Source of the DNA: CAZDWZ01 sp964509425
GTDB lineage: Bacteria; Bdellovibrionota_C; UBA2361; SZUA-149; CAZDWZ01
Length of the DNA stretch: 64,000 bases
Assembly: GCA_964509425.1 (NCBI GenBank)
Contig: CAZDWZ010000005.1
Location: forward strand, 1 to 64,000
Reading direction: 5' to 3'
This document shows, piece by piece, positions 18,283 to 25,810 of the stretch (its first letter is position 1; every line of letters starts with the position of its first letter). The notes beneath the pieces are model-generated. The model worked only from the letters and a program-made list of their open reading frames with translations, was not told the DNA's origin and did not search any database. Position numbers and translations under genes: made by a program.

Positions 18283-19665
18283 CTAAACGTCATCAGGATC
18301 GATGAAAATGTTTCGGGCGAGTCCGACCCGATGACCTTCATTTTCATGGAGGTGCATCATGTAGGCGGCCGTATTCGGAAAGACGATGATGTCACCGACT
18401 TCTGGGAGAGAAGGGAGCGTCACTGCCCGCTTCAAAATCATGTCTCGCTCAAGGCAATAATTCCCGGAGAAATAGGCCTCAACGGGTGCATCGGCTGCGG
18501 GACGATCCGTTATGAGAATCGGATCGAGGAGAAAATCCAAGCTTGAGCTCGTGAGTTGCGAATGGTTCATCTCGAGGCCGACAAAATAACGGCCATCGTA
18601 GGATTTTTTCCGGAAGGCAACCCGCGCGGCGGTAAAGCCGCATTGGTCGAGCAGAGCGCGACCCGGCTCCATACGAAACTCAACTTTCCGATCGTTAAAA
18701 TGGCGGGCAATTGTTTGCCCATCTTGAAGCGTGCTCGTCAGCAGGCGTTCGACGTAGTCCCATTTGGAGAGGTTATTCCAGTAAGGGTAGACCGAAAACT
18801 TTCCAGCGATCTCTCCACGCAGTTCGGTGTAGCCGAGACCATGATTCCCGAAAGTGACCGGTTTTCGCTGACCCTTAAGGCTCGCGATGAGTGCCTCATG
18901 GAATGCTTTCCACTCCGACTCCGATTCGAGGTAGCAAACGGGAATTCCTCCGCCGATGTCGATAAAGCGAATTGCCATGGCGTCTTCGCCGAAGAGGCGG
19001 GGATGCGAGAAGAAAAATTGCAGTGCGCTCAGGCGTTCTTCAAGACTATAGCCGTTTAGGTGGAAATGCAGGCCCTGGCACTCGAGGTCTGCGCTCAAAC
19101 GGATTTGTTCGAGTACGTCATTAAAATCGAGGCAAGAGAATCCGAAGCGGCTTTCGAGAAAACCCCCATTCATCGGGAAACCGCTCACTCGAACACCCAC
19201 ACGGGCAGGGGTTCTCAGCTCTTTCGCGCGCGCAGTGACGAGTTCAATCTCGTCGAAATTATCGAGAATAATCGGGATTCGCCGGCCAATAGCGGTGTCT
19301 ATGGCCGCAGGAGTTTTAATCGCGCTGGTGAGGACGACCGTATCTTGGTCGCCGCCGAAAGAAATCGCTTTTTGCAGCTCCGCTGCGCTGCCCGTGTCAA
19401 CGCCGAAACCGCTTTTCAGAGCGGCCGCAATGAACTCGGGGCAGCGGTTTGCTTTGCATGCATAGAAGATCTGAAAACGTTCGAGTTCCCGCGACAGCAC
19501 GGACCGAAAACCCTGAAGGTTCTCACGGAATGGCTCGACGTGATGGACGTTCACCGGCGAGCTGAACTTTTGAATGAGCTCCTTCAGGAGGACCGGGCTC
19601 TCAAGAGCTGCAGACATCCATGACGAAAACTTCGGCGTCAACTTCGGAAGCGAATCATGCATCAT
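18283..19665 (-). CDS. Y4yA-family PLP-dependent decarboxylase (type III fold)
   Basis: This is a 460-residue fold-type III PLP enzyme of the ornithine/diaminopimelate decarboxylase superfamily. PLP lysine is K71 in FYACKAN. Also seen are HFHLNGYS, the phosphate-binding FIDIGGGIP, MEPGRALLDQCG, and the active-site Cys/Asp pair in GNYCLERD. Order and spacing match the Y4yA family named from the Rhizobium NGR234 plasmid and are related to SbnH. The start at 19665 (tandem ATG) is chosen because the frame further upstream runs inside the preceding gene; it overlaps that gene's stop by 11 bp, implying translational coupling. The expected reaction is decarboxylation of an amino acid or amino-acid conjugate; the substrate is unknown. 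Confidence 0.85.
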   Translation of the reverse strand: MMHDSLPKLTPKFSSWMSAALESPVLLKELIQKFSSPVNVHHVEPFRENLQGFRSVLSRELERFQIFYACKANRCPEFIAAALKSGFGVDTGSAAELQKAISFGGDQDTVVLTSAIKTPAAIDTAIGRRIPIILDNFDEIELVTARAKELRTPARVGVRVSGFPMNGGFLESRFGFSCLDFNDVLEQIRLSADLECQGLHFHLNGYSLEERLSALQFFFSHPRLFGEDAMAIRFIDIGGGIPVCYLESESEWKAFHEALIASLKGQRKPVTFGNHGLGYTELRGEIAGKFSVYPYWNNLSKWDYVERLLTSTLQDGQTIARHFNDRKVEFRMEPGRALLDQCGFTAARVAFRKKSYDGRYFVGLEMNHSQLTSSSLDFLLDPILITDRPAADAPVEAYFSGNYCLERDMILKRAVTLPSLPEVGDIIVFPNTAAYMMHLHENEGHRVGLARNIFIDPDDV

Positions 19666-20827
19666 GGTAGTTCGAGGAGTGTTCAATTGCCGGGAAATAC
19701 TCCTCCGGCAATACTTTGAAATAACTTTCGAGATGTGGAAACGGCGTGTCGCAGCAAAGGAAAACCACGAGGGCCTTTCCGTCGGCATCTCGCACTTTCT
19801 GCAGCTGATTCTTACTCTCAAGGACCTCCAGATACTTGATCGCGCCGGCCAGATTTAATCCAGAGCTCGGACCTGCGATGATCCCGCGGCGGATGAGCTT
19901 CAGGCTAGTCGAATAGGCCTCGTGCGGGGTGACGTCTTGAAGGGCATCAACGCCGTCTTTCCATGGGAAGTTCACTTCATCAAGGAGTGCCAAGGTTCTC
20001 GGACCCGGAACATATGTTCCCGCGGCGCGAACGACGCCCACGGTCTGAATGCTTTTTCGCTTTCCCTTGAGAAAATTTGAAACGCCACACATTGTGCCTG
20101 CTGTTCCCAACCCGGTGACAAAAGCGGTCAGTCTGCCGTTCGTTTGCCGCCAAATCTGCGGAGCCGTGTGTTGACAGTGTGATTGTGGGTTCGTCGGATT
20201 CGAATACTGATCAACGTTGGTCCAGCCCAGCTTTTCCGAGAGGCGCTTTGCCAGCATCACTCGCGAAGGCTGATCAGACTTGCTCGGATCTTCAACCGTC
20301 GGATGTTTGATAACTCGAATTCCGTAGAGCTGAAGCGAGGAAATCAGGCCGGGCGATGCTGTTTCATCGACGATGGCCACCGTATCATCGACTCCGAAAA
20401 TCCTGCCAATTATGCCGAGGCTTCCGACTGTATTTAATGAGGAGCTTTCAACCAAGGTCTTCGGCAACGACCGCTCGCAAGCTTCTTCGAGCATGGAGTA
20501 GGCCGGGATGGACTTCACGTTCATCAGTGGCAATGCGCTCATGAGCTTCGCGCAGATGGAGATCCCTCGATCGAGAAACGGATTGAGATCCGCGGGTAAT
20601 TCGACGAGCGGAGTATCCCGGATGTTTTCAGGGTTGAGGAATTTTCGGAGCGCGTCGGGACCTCGAAAGACGCCTTCTGATTCGTGATGCCGCTCTTCTT
20701 CGCCGATGCTTTCTCTCCAGCGAATTTTCGATCGATCGAGAATTTCCTGCTCGGTTGAAGAGTTTGCCCGCTCGGTTGAAGAGTTTGGGTGACGCATCGT
20801 TAAGGTATCTAGTCTCATAGCTTGCAT
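19655..20827 (-). CDS. Cysteine synthase-like PLP enzyme of the SbnA/Y4xP type
   Basis: This is a 390-residue fold-type II PLP enzyme with a longer N-terminus than CysK. Seen are NIRDTPLVELPADL (substrate-entry strand), the PLP lysine in NVKSIPAYSML, the phosphate cup GLGTAGTMCG, and GIIAGPSSGLNLAG. The substrate loop that reads TSGNTG in CysK reads SSSLNTVG here. SbnA condenses O-phospho-L-serine with glutamate to make ACEGA, the precursor of L-2,3-diaminopropionate. Pairing with a Y4yA-type gene downstream and an SbnB-like gene on the other side supports this family rather than cysteine synthesis. The start at 20827 has no strong ribosome site; an ATG three codons in is possible. Confidence 0.8.
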   Translation of the reverse strand: MQAMRLDTLTMRHPNSSTERANSSTEQEILDRSKIRWRESIGEEERHHESEGVFRGPDALRKFLNPENIRDTPLVELPADLNPFLDRGISICAKLMSALPLMNVKSIPAYSMLEEACERSLPKTLVESSSLNTVGSLGIIGRIFGVDDTVAIVDETASPGLISSLQLYGIRVIKHPTVEDPSKSDQPSRVMLAKRLSEKLGWTNVDQYSNPTNPQSHCQHTAPQIWRQTNGRLTAFVTGLGTAGTMCGVSNFLKGKRKSIQTVGVVRAAGTYVPGPRTLALLDEVNFPWKDGVDALQDVTPHEAYSTSLKLIRRGIIAGPSSGLNLAGAIKYLEVLESKNQLQKVRDADGKALVVFLCCDTPFPHLESYFKVLPEEYFPAIEHSSNYHDA

Positions 20828-21066
20828 ACTCGGGTCCGGAAATTGTGTGACTCAGCGATGTTTGCTATAGCGCATAACAGTTTGGCTTGCCAAGCGACGT
20901 GATGACATATGACACCACTTTCGAAAAATTTTGTTGGGACTACCAAGCACTCTGTTTCGCGCGAAAATTTGCGGGAAGCAGGTTTCGGCGTCCCTTCAAG
21001 GTTTTTGAGAGATTAACGCTAGAATGTTTTTGTTTATGAGCGCAGCTGTCGCTCGAGTAGAGAAAA
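20828..21066. promoter_or_regulatory. Divergent control region of the SbnA/SbnB-like module
   Basis: This 239-bp AT-rich spacer separates the two divergent arms of the module, so promoters for both lie here. A short palindrome, TTGGCTTGCCAA, at 20882-20893 is a possible operator. I looked for a Fur-box-like GATAATGATTATC sequence and did not find one. No promoter hexamers are convincing. Confidence 0.4.
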
Positions 21067-22080
21067 ATGAAAGACCAAATCCAAGTAGGTTCCGACGTTC
21101 AAACCCAAGCCCTGCACATTCTCTCCCGGAAGGATCTAACCGGAATAGAGCTTGAACCCGCCACCGTGATCCGGTTGGTTGAAGATGCATATCGGTCGTA
21201 CGCAAACGGAGCCTCACGCTGCCCGACCAAGCTGATGATGCCGATTCCCAAAGCGGAACGAGACGCCGTGTCGTTCTCGATGCTCGGATATGATGGAGCG
21301 CTCGAGCAAGTTGGTTTTAAGACCTCCTACCGGCAAGGGAGCGATAACGCCGAGAAATATTACACGACCATCAGTCTCTATGACGACACGAATGGTCTGC
21401 CGTTCGTATTTATGGATTGCCACCGAGTTGGCGGCTCTCGGACTCCGGCGACCACAGCGATCATTGCGAAATATTGTGCTTCGGAGAATGCCGAAAATGT
21501 GTTGATGCTTGGAACAGGCGCGCAAGGCATCAATACGTTGCCTTATCTTTTGACGGCCCTCCCGCGGCTGAAGAAGCTTCGGCTTTTCGGAACGCATCCG
21601 GACGGAATTGCGGCGAGCTTGGAAATGTTCGCCAGATATTTTCCGAATCGGCAGATCGAAATGGTTCAAGACGTCCCCAGAGCGGTGGCCGATTCTGATA
21701 TTGTCGTTGTTGCTTCAGGGCGAGCGGCTCACCCGAAAATTCAGACGAAGTGGATGAAGCCGGGCGGACTGATGATCTCAGTGGCGAGCAAGGGGGTCGA
21801 GGCGGGAGCGCTCCACGAGGCGGATTATGCGATAGCGACCAACGAAGGCCAGTTGGGCGTCACTGGGAACCGGCTCGCCGGACCCGACGGAGTAGTGCGG
21901 ATCGACGCGGAGCTTCCTGATATTGTTGTTGGACGTAAGCCGGGCCGGAGAAGCCAAGAGGAGCGTGTTTTCGCCTTCAGCAGCGGAATGATCATTACCG
22001 ACATTCCTGTCGCGCACGCTCTCGCAACGGAAGCGATTGCCGCAGGCCGTGGAACAAAGGTCGAGCTTTGGCGGGAATAA
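21067..22080 (+). CDS. Ornithine cyclodeaminase family dehydrogenase, SbnB-like
   Basis: This 337-residue member of the ornithine cyclodeaminase/mu-crystallin family has an intact NAD(P)-binding motif (VLMLGTGAQGINTLPYLL). It also has the family segments GFKTSYRQGSDN, SLYDDTNGLPFVFMDCHRVGGSRTPATTA (split here for length: the first Asp to the last Thr), and TKWMKPGGLMISVASKG. SbnB oxidises ACEGA with NAD+ to L-2,3-diaminopropionate and 2-oxoglutarate; the divergent SbnA-like gene is its expected partner. An ornithine or lysine cyclodeaminase is the alternative reading. A bidirectional terminator at 22133 ends the transcript. Confidence 0.8.
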   Translation: MKDQIQVGSDVQTQALHILSRKDLTGIELEPATVIRLVEDAYRSYANGASRCPTKLMMPIPKAERDAVSFSMLGYDGALEQVGFKTSYRQGSDNAEKYYTTISLYDDTNGLPFVFMDCHRVGGSRTPATTAIIAKYCASENAENVLMLGTGAQGINTLPYLLTALPRLKKLRLFGTHPDGIAASLEMFARYFPNRQIEMVQDVPRAVADSDIVVVASGRAAHPKIQTKWMKPGGLMISVASKGVEAGALHEADYAIATNEGQLGVTGNRLAGPDGVVRIDAELPDIVVGRKPGRRSQEERVFAFSSGMIITDIPVAHALATEAIAAGRGTKVELWRE

Positions 22081-22132
22081 CAAAGTGGTGCCCCTCGCAC
22101 CGACTTTAAAACCAACACTCCAAAATAAAAAA

Positions 22133-22157
22133 GCCCACTCCAAGGAGTGGGCTTTTT
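22133..22157. terminator. Bidirectional rho-independent terminator
   Basis: GCCCACTCC at 22133-22141 pairs perfectly with GGAGTGGGC at 22144-22152, with a 2-base apparent loop. The stem is flanked by a run of A before it and TTTTT after it, so it can stop both the SbnB-like transcript and the converging RRM-protein transcript. Confidence 0.92.
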
Positions 22158-22173
22158 CTGTAGAGAAGGTTCC

Positions 22174-22581
22174 TTAGCGGTAACCACCGCCACCGCCGCC
22201 ACCGCGGCGTCCACCGTCTCTTCCTCCATCGCGGCCACCGCCACCGCCGCCGCCACCGCCACCACCGCTGCGGAAGCGTCCACCGCCTCCACCACCACCA
22301 CCGCCGCCGCCGCGATTTCCGCCGCCGAACCCGCCTTCCTCACGAGGACGAGCTTCGTCGACGCGGAGCGCACGTCCGCCGACGTCTTTGCCGTTGAGTT
22401 GCTCGAGCGCAGCCGTTGCTTCCGCGTCGTTCATCTCGACGAAAGCAAAGCCTTTCGAGCGGCCCGACATGTTGTCGACGACCACCTTAGCGCTTAGTAC
22501 CTCTCCGTATGGTTGGAATAAAGCTTGAACATCTTGATCTCGGAACGTATAGGGAAGGTTCCCCACATAGAGCTTCTTCAT
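22174..22581 (-). CDS. RRM-type glycine-rich RNA-binding protein
   Basis: This is a 135-residue single-RRM protein. RNP2 (KLYVGNLPY) is at the N-terminus and RNP1 (KGFAFVEM) near residue 45, followed by the usual ALEQLNGKDVGGRALRV. The C-terminal third is almost all Gly and Arg, as in cyanobacterial Rbp and many proteobacterial cold-inducible RRM proteins. It probably acts as an RNA chaperone. The ATG at 22581 gives the standard N-terminus; the frame extends 19 codons upstream without RRM similarity. A long AT-rich upstream region (22582-22949) would suit a regulated leader. A strong terminator follows it. Confidence 0.93.
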   Translation of the reverse strand: MKKLYVGNLPYTFRDQDVQALFQPYGEVLSAKVVVDNMSGRSKGFAFVEMNDAEATAALEQLNGKDVGGRALRVDEARPREEGGFGGGNRGGGGGGGGGGGRFRSGGGGGGGGGGGRDGGRDGGRRGGGGGGGYR

Positions 22582-22949
22582 GAATCGCACCAATAAGTTT
22601 CCGCCAATAACTTCCGCCGCCGCCGCTTCAACAGCCACATTTTTCTAACAACGTCGGAACTTCGGCATTTCCGATTTTCCGCCAGTGTCCGTGACACCAA
22701 GTCTCAATGAGTGAAGGTCGTGCTCTAGAAGTCCAGACCAAAAATCCAACATTTCACAAGACAAGACGTAACCAGCCCATGATAGGTAATATTTATTCAA
22801 AAAGAAAGACCTTATTCGTCTAGGAAAATAGAGCTAAATGTCTAGAATGACTCTTCGGAATAACCGCAAGACTTTTAACGTGGGCTCACCGGAATTACGG
22901 TCGAGTTAACTGATATTACTCAATTACTTTTCGGAACTTTTGGCTCGAT
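22582..22949. other. Upstream region of the RRM protein gene
   Basis: These 368 bp hold no gene that I can support. The part from about 22780 to 22930 is notably AT-rich, while the 60 bp nearest the RRM start is GCC-repeat rich. A long 5' leader is plausible for this family but is inference. Confidence 0.5.
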
Positions 22950-23993
22950 TTATGCCGGACTGGGCACCGGCGCCGGGCCCGAAACCACGATTTCGTAGTT
23001 CGGATCCTTCTTCAGCTTCCAGATGTAAGCGTCCACGATGAAGTGGTGGATATTGATGACGGCGATGACGAGGAGCATGCTTTCAGCCATCCCGAAGCCG
23101 GCCGCGATGTAGAAATACGGCCAGCACTGAAACAGCAGATACCCGAGCGTCACGCTGGCCCAATAGAACTTCAGGCCTTCAAAAAATGGACGCATCGTCG
23201 TCCGCCCCGCTTTCACGGTGTCTCGCACGTGAAAGATGACCATTATCACGAGATATTGGATGCCGTGAAACACGGTCGCCCAGATAAACGCTGATTGGTA
23301 ATCAAAAATAATCCACCAGATGGCGTTGGTGACGATGAGCAGCAGAGAGATGAGCGGCATCGGTCCCTTGTCCGAGCGATACATCCGCGCAAAAATGAGA
23401 ACCGGTAGGAGGAAGCTGAGGACGGGCAATGCGTGCGAGATCGCCCACAGCCCCAGATAGAGCGGCGGAACCGCCGCAAACTTCTCAAGCGGGATCACCC
23501 ACAGCAGCCCGGCGTTTTCCTTCGTCGTGATGACGAGGAAAAACGGAAGGAGGCAGGCCAGGAGCAAGAGCCGTTTCATTTTCGGATCGAAGCTCCCTCC
23601 GGAGCGGTAGGTATACATCAGAGACAGTCCATAGGCCTGGCGCGCGTAGTGATACGGGGACCAGGTGAGATACAGTGCTTGAATATGCAGCCCGATATTC
23701 TCCGGGTAGGCGATTGCCACCGTGAGGACAACCAGCGTGATAAGCGGGAGGAGCATAGTGAGAAAGGGAAAGTCATCGTAGGCGTTCTCTCTTGTGTAGA
23801 GTCTCACCGTCGATGCCGCGAAGTGCGCGCTGTTTCCGAGCAGCATCACCATCGGCAGGAACACTTCCGCGACAATCGGAGCACCCCGGCTCAGGTGAGC
23901 CGCGGCGGGAATCGCAATCAAGCTCAAGCCCCCGCCGATGAGGAGGTAATCCACCAGCGGATGAAGAAAGGTCTTCCCGATAATTTTCTTCAT
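22950..23993 (-). CDS. Polytopic membrane protein with conserved-looking histidine motifs, unknown function
   Basis: This 347-residue protein has about eight to nine hydrophobic helices. Histidines cluster at helix ends: NSAHFAAS (about residue 55), LTWSPYHYARQAYGL (about 110-125), TVFHGIQYL (about 240) and INIHHFIVDAYIWKL (about 310-325). This His-Tyr-rich pattern recalls membrane metal enzymes, but I cannot name the family and all catalytic ideas are inference. Its ATG overlaps the stop of the upstream TPR gene (ATGA), and that gene in turn overlaps the EVE gene, so the three form one operon ending here. Confidence 0.75.
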   Translation of the reverse strand: MKKIIGKTFLHPLVDYLLIGGGLSLIAIPAAAHLSRGAPIVAEVFLPMVMLLGNSAHFAASTVRLYTRENAYDDFPFLTMLLPLITLVVLTVAIAYPENIGLHIQALYLTWSPYHYARQAYGLSLMYTYRSGGSFDPKMKRLLLLACLLPFFLVITTKENAGLLWVIPLEKFAAVPPLYLGLWAISHALPVLSFLLPVLIFARMYRSDKGPMPLISLLLIVTNAIWWIIFDYQSAFIWATVFHGIQYLVIMVIFHVRDTVKAGRTTMRPFFEGLKFYWASVTLGYLLFQCWPYFYIAAGFGMAESMLLVIAVINIHHFIVDAYIWKLKKDPNYEIVVSGPAPVPSPA

Positions 23994-24376
23994 TGCACCT
24001 TCTTTTCGCGCCGTTTTATTCGTTCGGGCTTGTAGTGGTTGTCAGCGGCCAAACGGAGTTTTATCGCGCGGTCATACGCCACCTTTGCAGCGTCTTTTTG
24101 CTTGGTCATCTCGAGGCAGAGGCCGAGCTTGATGAGCGGCATCGGGTCCTCGCGGTTGATCTCGGACGCGACTCGGTATCGTTCAGCGGCCAGTCCGAAG
24201 TCGCGCTTGAAAAAAGTGTAATCCGCTTGAGCGAGATAGTTGTCATAGATCGAGGGGAACGTGTAGCCCTTATCCAGAGTGTAAGCGATTCCGAGGGCGA
24301 GCGAGCAAAAGAATATCGCGGCTCCGATTAAAAAGAGCAGATCATAGAATCGCAGAACTTTTTTTTCTTTCGTCAT
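23990..24376 (-). CDS. Membrane-anchored TPR-like protein
   Basis: This 128-residue protein has a single N-terminal transmembrane helix (about residues 10-33) and then two TPR-like helix pairs: YLAQADYTFFKRDFGLAAERYRVA and MPLIKLGLCLEMTKQKDAAKVAYDRAI (each quoted in part). It probably exposes the TPR part outside the cytoplasm as a protein-docking domain. The start and stop codons overlap those of its neighbours by ATGA on both sides, which implies coupled translation with the EVE and polytopic proteins. Confidence 0.75.
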   Translation of the reverse strand: MTKEKKVLRFYDLLFLIGAAIFFCSLALGIAYTLDKGYTFPSIYDNYLAQADYTFFKRDFGLAAERYRVASEINREDPMPLIKLGLCLEMTKQKDAAKVAYDRAIKLRLAADNHYKPERIKRREKKVQ

Positions 24377-24849
24377 TCTCGACTTTTCGGCTTTGCTTCG
24401 ACCAGTTTTTGGATGATCGAGAATTCCTCCGCTGAAACCGACTGAACACTTAAACGCGTTCCACGTTTCAAGAGGATCATCTGCTCAAGGCCTCTTTTTT
24501 TTCGAAGTGCTTCGAGCGGCACGATTTCGGCAAATTTCTCAACAAACTTAAGATCGGGAGAGAACCATCGAGGATTCTCTTTCGTTGCCTTCGGGTCGAA
24601 ATAATCGCTTTTCGGATTAAATTGTTCGGCTTCCGGGTAGGCGAGTTTTGAAACCTCAGCGATCCCGGCAACTCCCGTAGGGTCCGCGTTGGAATGGTAG
24701 AATAAGCAGAGGTCGCCCTTTTGCATCTCTCGCAGGTAGTTTCTCGCTTGGTAATTCCGCACTCTATCCCAGGCAGTTTGTTTGTCGCGGCGGAGATCGT
24801 CGATCGAGTATTCTTCCGGTTCCGATTTGATAAGCCAATATCTCTTCAT
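24373..24849 (-). CDS. EVE domain protein
   Basis: This is a 158-residue single-domain EVE (PUA-like) protein. Characteristic segments are YWLIKSEPEEYSIDDL at the start, WDRVRNYQARNYLREMQKGD, CLFYHSN, GVAGIAEV and the Y/F-D-P region. EVE domains bind modified bases in DNA or RNA; the bacterial stand-alone form is linked to tRNA/rRNA modification pathways or 5-methylcytosine recognition. Here it leads an operon with two membrane proteins, an unusual setting. No strong Shine-Dalgarno is seen before the ATG. Confidence 0.9.
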   Translation of the reverse strand: MKRYWLIKSEPEEYSIDDLRRDKQTAWDRVRNYQARNYLREMQKGDLCLFYHSNADPTGVAGIAEVSKLAYPEAEQFNPKSDYFDPKATKENPRWFSPDLKFVEKFAEIVPLEALRKKRGLEQMILLKRGTRLSVQSVSAEEFSIIQKLVEAKPKSRE

Positions 24850-24892
24850 GCGCTAAACGCTACCGATTCCGTAGCCGCGTCACAAGAGAAAG

Positions 24893-24950
24893 CGTGCGGG
24901 AAGTTGGGCAGCGTTTTCGGTGACAAAGTCACTGAAAACCTTTCCGCACG
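24893..24950. terminator. Long interrupted hairpin between a GC-rich gene and the EVE operon
   Basis: Three nested complementary blocks form one stem: CGTGCGG 24893-24899 with CCGCACG 24944-24950, GTTTTC 24913-24918 with GAAAAC 24934-24939, and GTGAC 24920-24924 with GTCAC 24928-24932. It lies just after the stop of the minus-strand gene at 24962 and before the EVE start. A terminator or processing signal is likely, although there is no long T tract. Confidence 0.6.
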
Positions 24951-24961
24951 TTTCGACGCTG

Positions 24962-25510
24962 TCATCGCCGAATGAGGTAGACGGCGAGCGCGATGAGGAG
25001 GAGGATCACGAGCGAGCCGAGGATCCACATCCAATTCAAGCCCATCGCGCTGCTCTCGGACTCCGACGGCGGGGAGGCCGAGGGAGACTGAGCGTCCTGC
25101 TCCTTCTCCCACGCCCTGATCCTTTCCTCCGTCCACTCCGGCGGGTGCCAGCGGTCGCGGAGCTGCCTCCTCGCGGCCTGGCGGGGTTCCTGCGGCGGCT
25201 CGTCCTGATGCGCCGGCTTCAGCTCCCGTCGACGTTCCTCCGCGGCCTTGGGCGGCTCCACGCGGTTCACTTCGGGCCAGAGCAGCTCATCCGTGAGCAT
25301 GAACCGGGCGACGGCGTCCACGGCCGATTTCGTTTCTGCTGCTCCGCGCTTCAGGGCGAGACCGCCCAATTCGGCGGAGTCTGTGGCGTAGCGTTCGGCG
25401 ATGATGTTTCGCCAGAGATCCTGCTCGATCATGCGCCGCGTCGCCGCAGGCGCTTTGACGCGCAGGTACTTTGCCAGGTGAGAACGACTCACCTCAAAGG
25501 CGTCTGACAT
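24962..25510 (-). CDS. GC-rich orphan gene: predicted tail-anchored protein
   Basis: This is a 182-residue protein from the ATG at 25510, which has GGAGA 6 bases upstream. The first ~85 residues look globular and helical (SHLAKYLRVKAP, LWRNIIAERYATD). A Pro/Glu/Arg-rich charged linker follows, and then a single C-terminal membrane helix (about residues 160-179, ILGSLVILLLIALAVYL) with two Arg after it. This layout is that of a C-tail-anchored membrane protein. I do not recognise the family. Composition is much more GC-rich than the EVE operon and the beta-barrel gene beside it, like the genes at 10580, 29739 and 48649. Confidence 0.6.
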   Translation of the reverse strand: MSDAFEVSRSHLAKYLRVKAPAATRRMIEQDLWRNIIAERYATDSAELGGLALKRGAAETKSAVDAVARFMLTDELLWPEVNRVEPPKAAEERRRELKPAHQDEPPQEPRQAARRQLRDRWHPPEWTEERIRAWEKEQDAQSPSASPPSESESSAMGLNWMWILGSLVILLLIALAVYLIRR

Positions 25511-25810
25511 GACTTCTCCGATCAACTGCTGAGGACCCTCGACCTTCGTCTACTCGGTGTGCGTTGCGCACCCAGGGGAAGCTGTTCACCTCCACTGGGC
25601 GCGCAGAAAGACCTATTAAAACGATTTTGTTGCCCAACTTTCCCAGATGGGGGCTTTTTAGACCCGGGGGAGAGAGCGAAGAGCGATTTTATATTAAAAT
25701 GCTCTGAAAATCGAGAGGGCATTGCGTTGTGGTTGGACGGGAAACCTGCCCTGGGCTTACCGCCGAAAGACGCCTTCGTTGATTATCTTGAGAGTCGGCA
25801 GGGCAGGGGT
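25511..25810. other. Intergenic region upstream of the tail-anchored protein gene
   Basis: These 300 bp separate two minus-strand genes. They contain GC-rich sequence close to the 25510 start and an AT-rich part around 25612-25700. The plus-strand frame that crosses it has no recognisable protein and lies opposite the beta-barrel gene, so no gene is called. Confidence 0.5.

Noticed and set aside
20828..21066. Fur box controlling the SbnA/SbnB-like module
   Set aside because: No sequence close to the GATAATGATAATCATTATC consensus was found on either strand.
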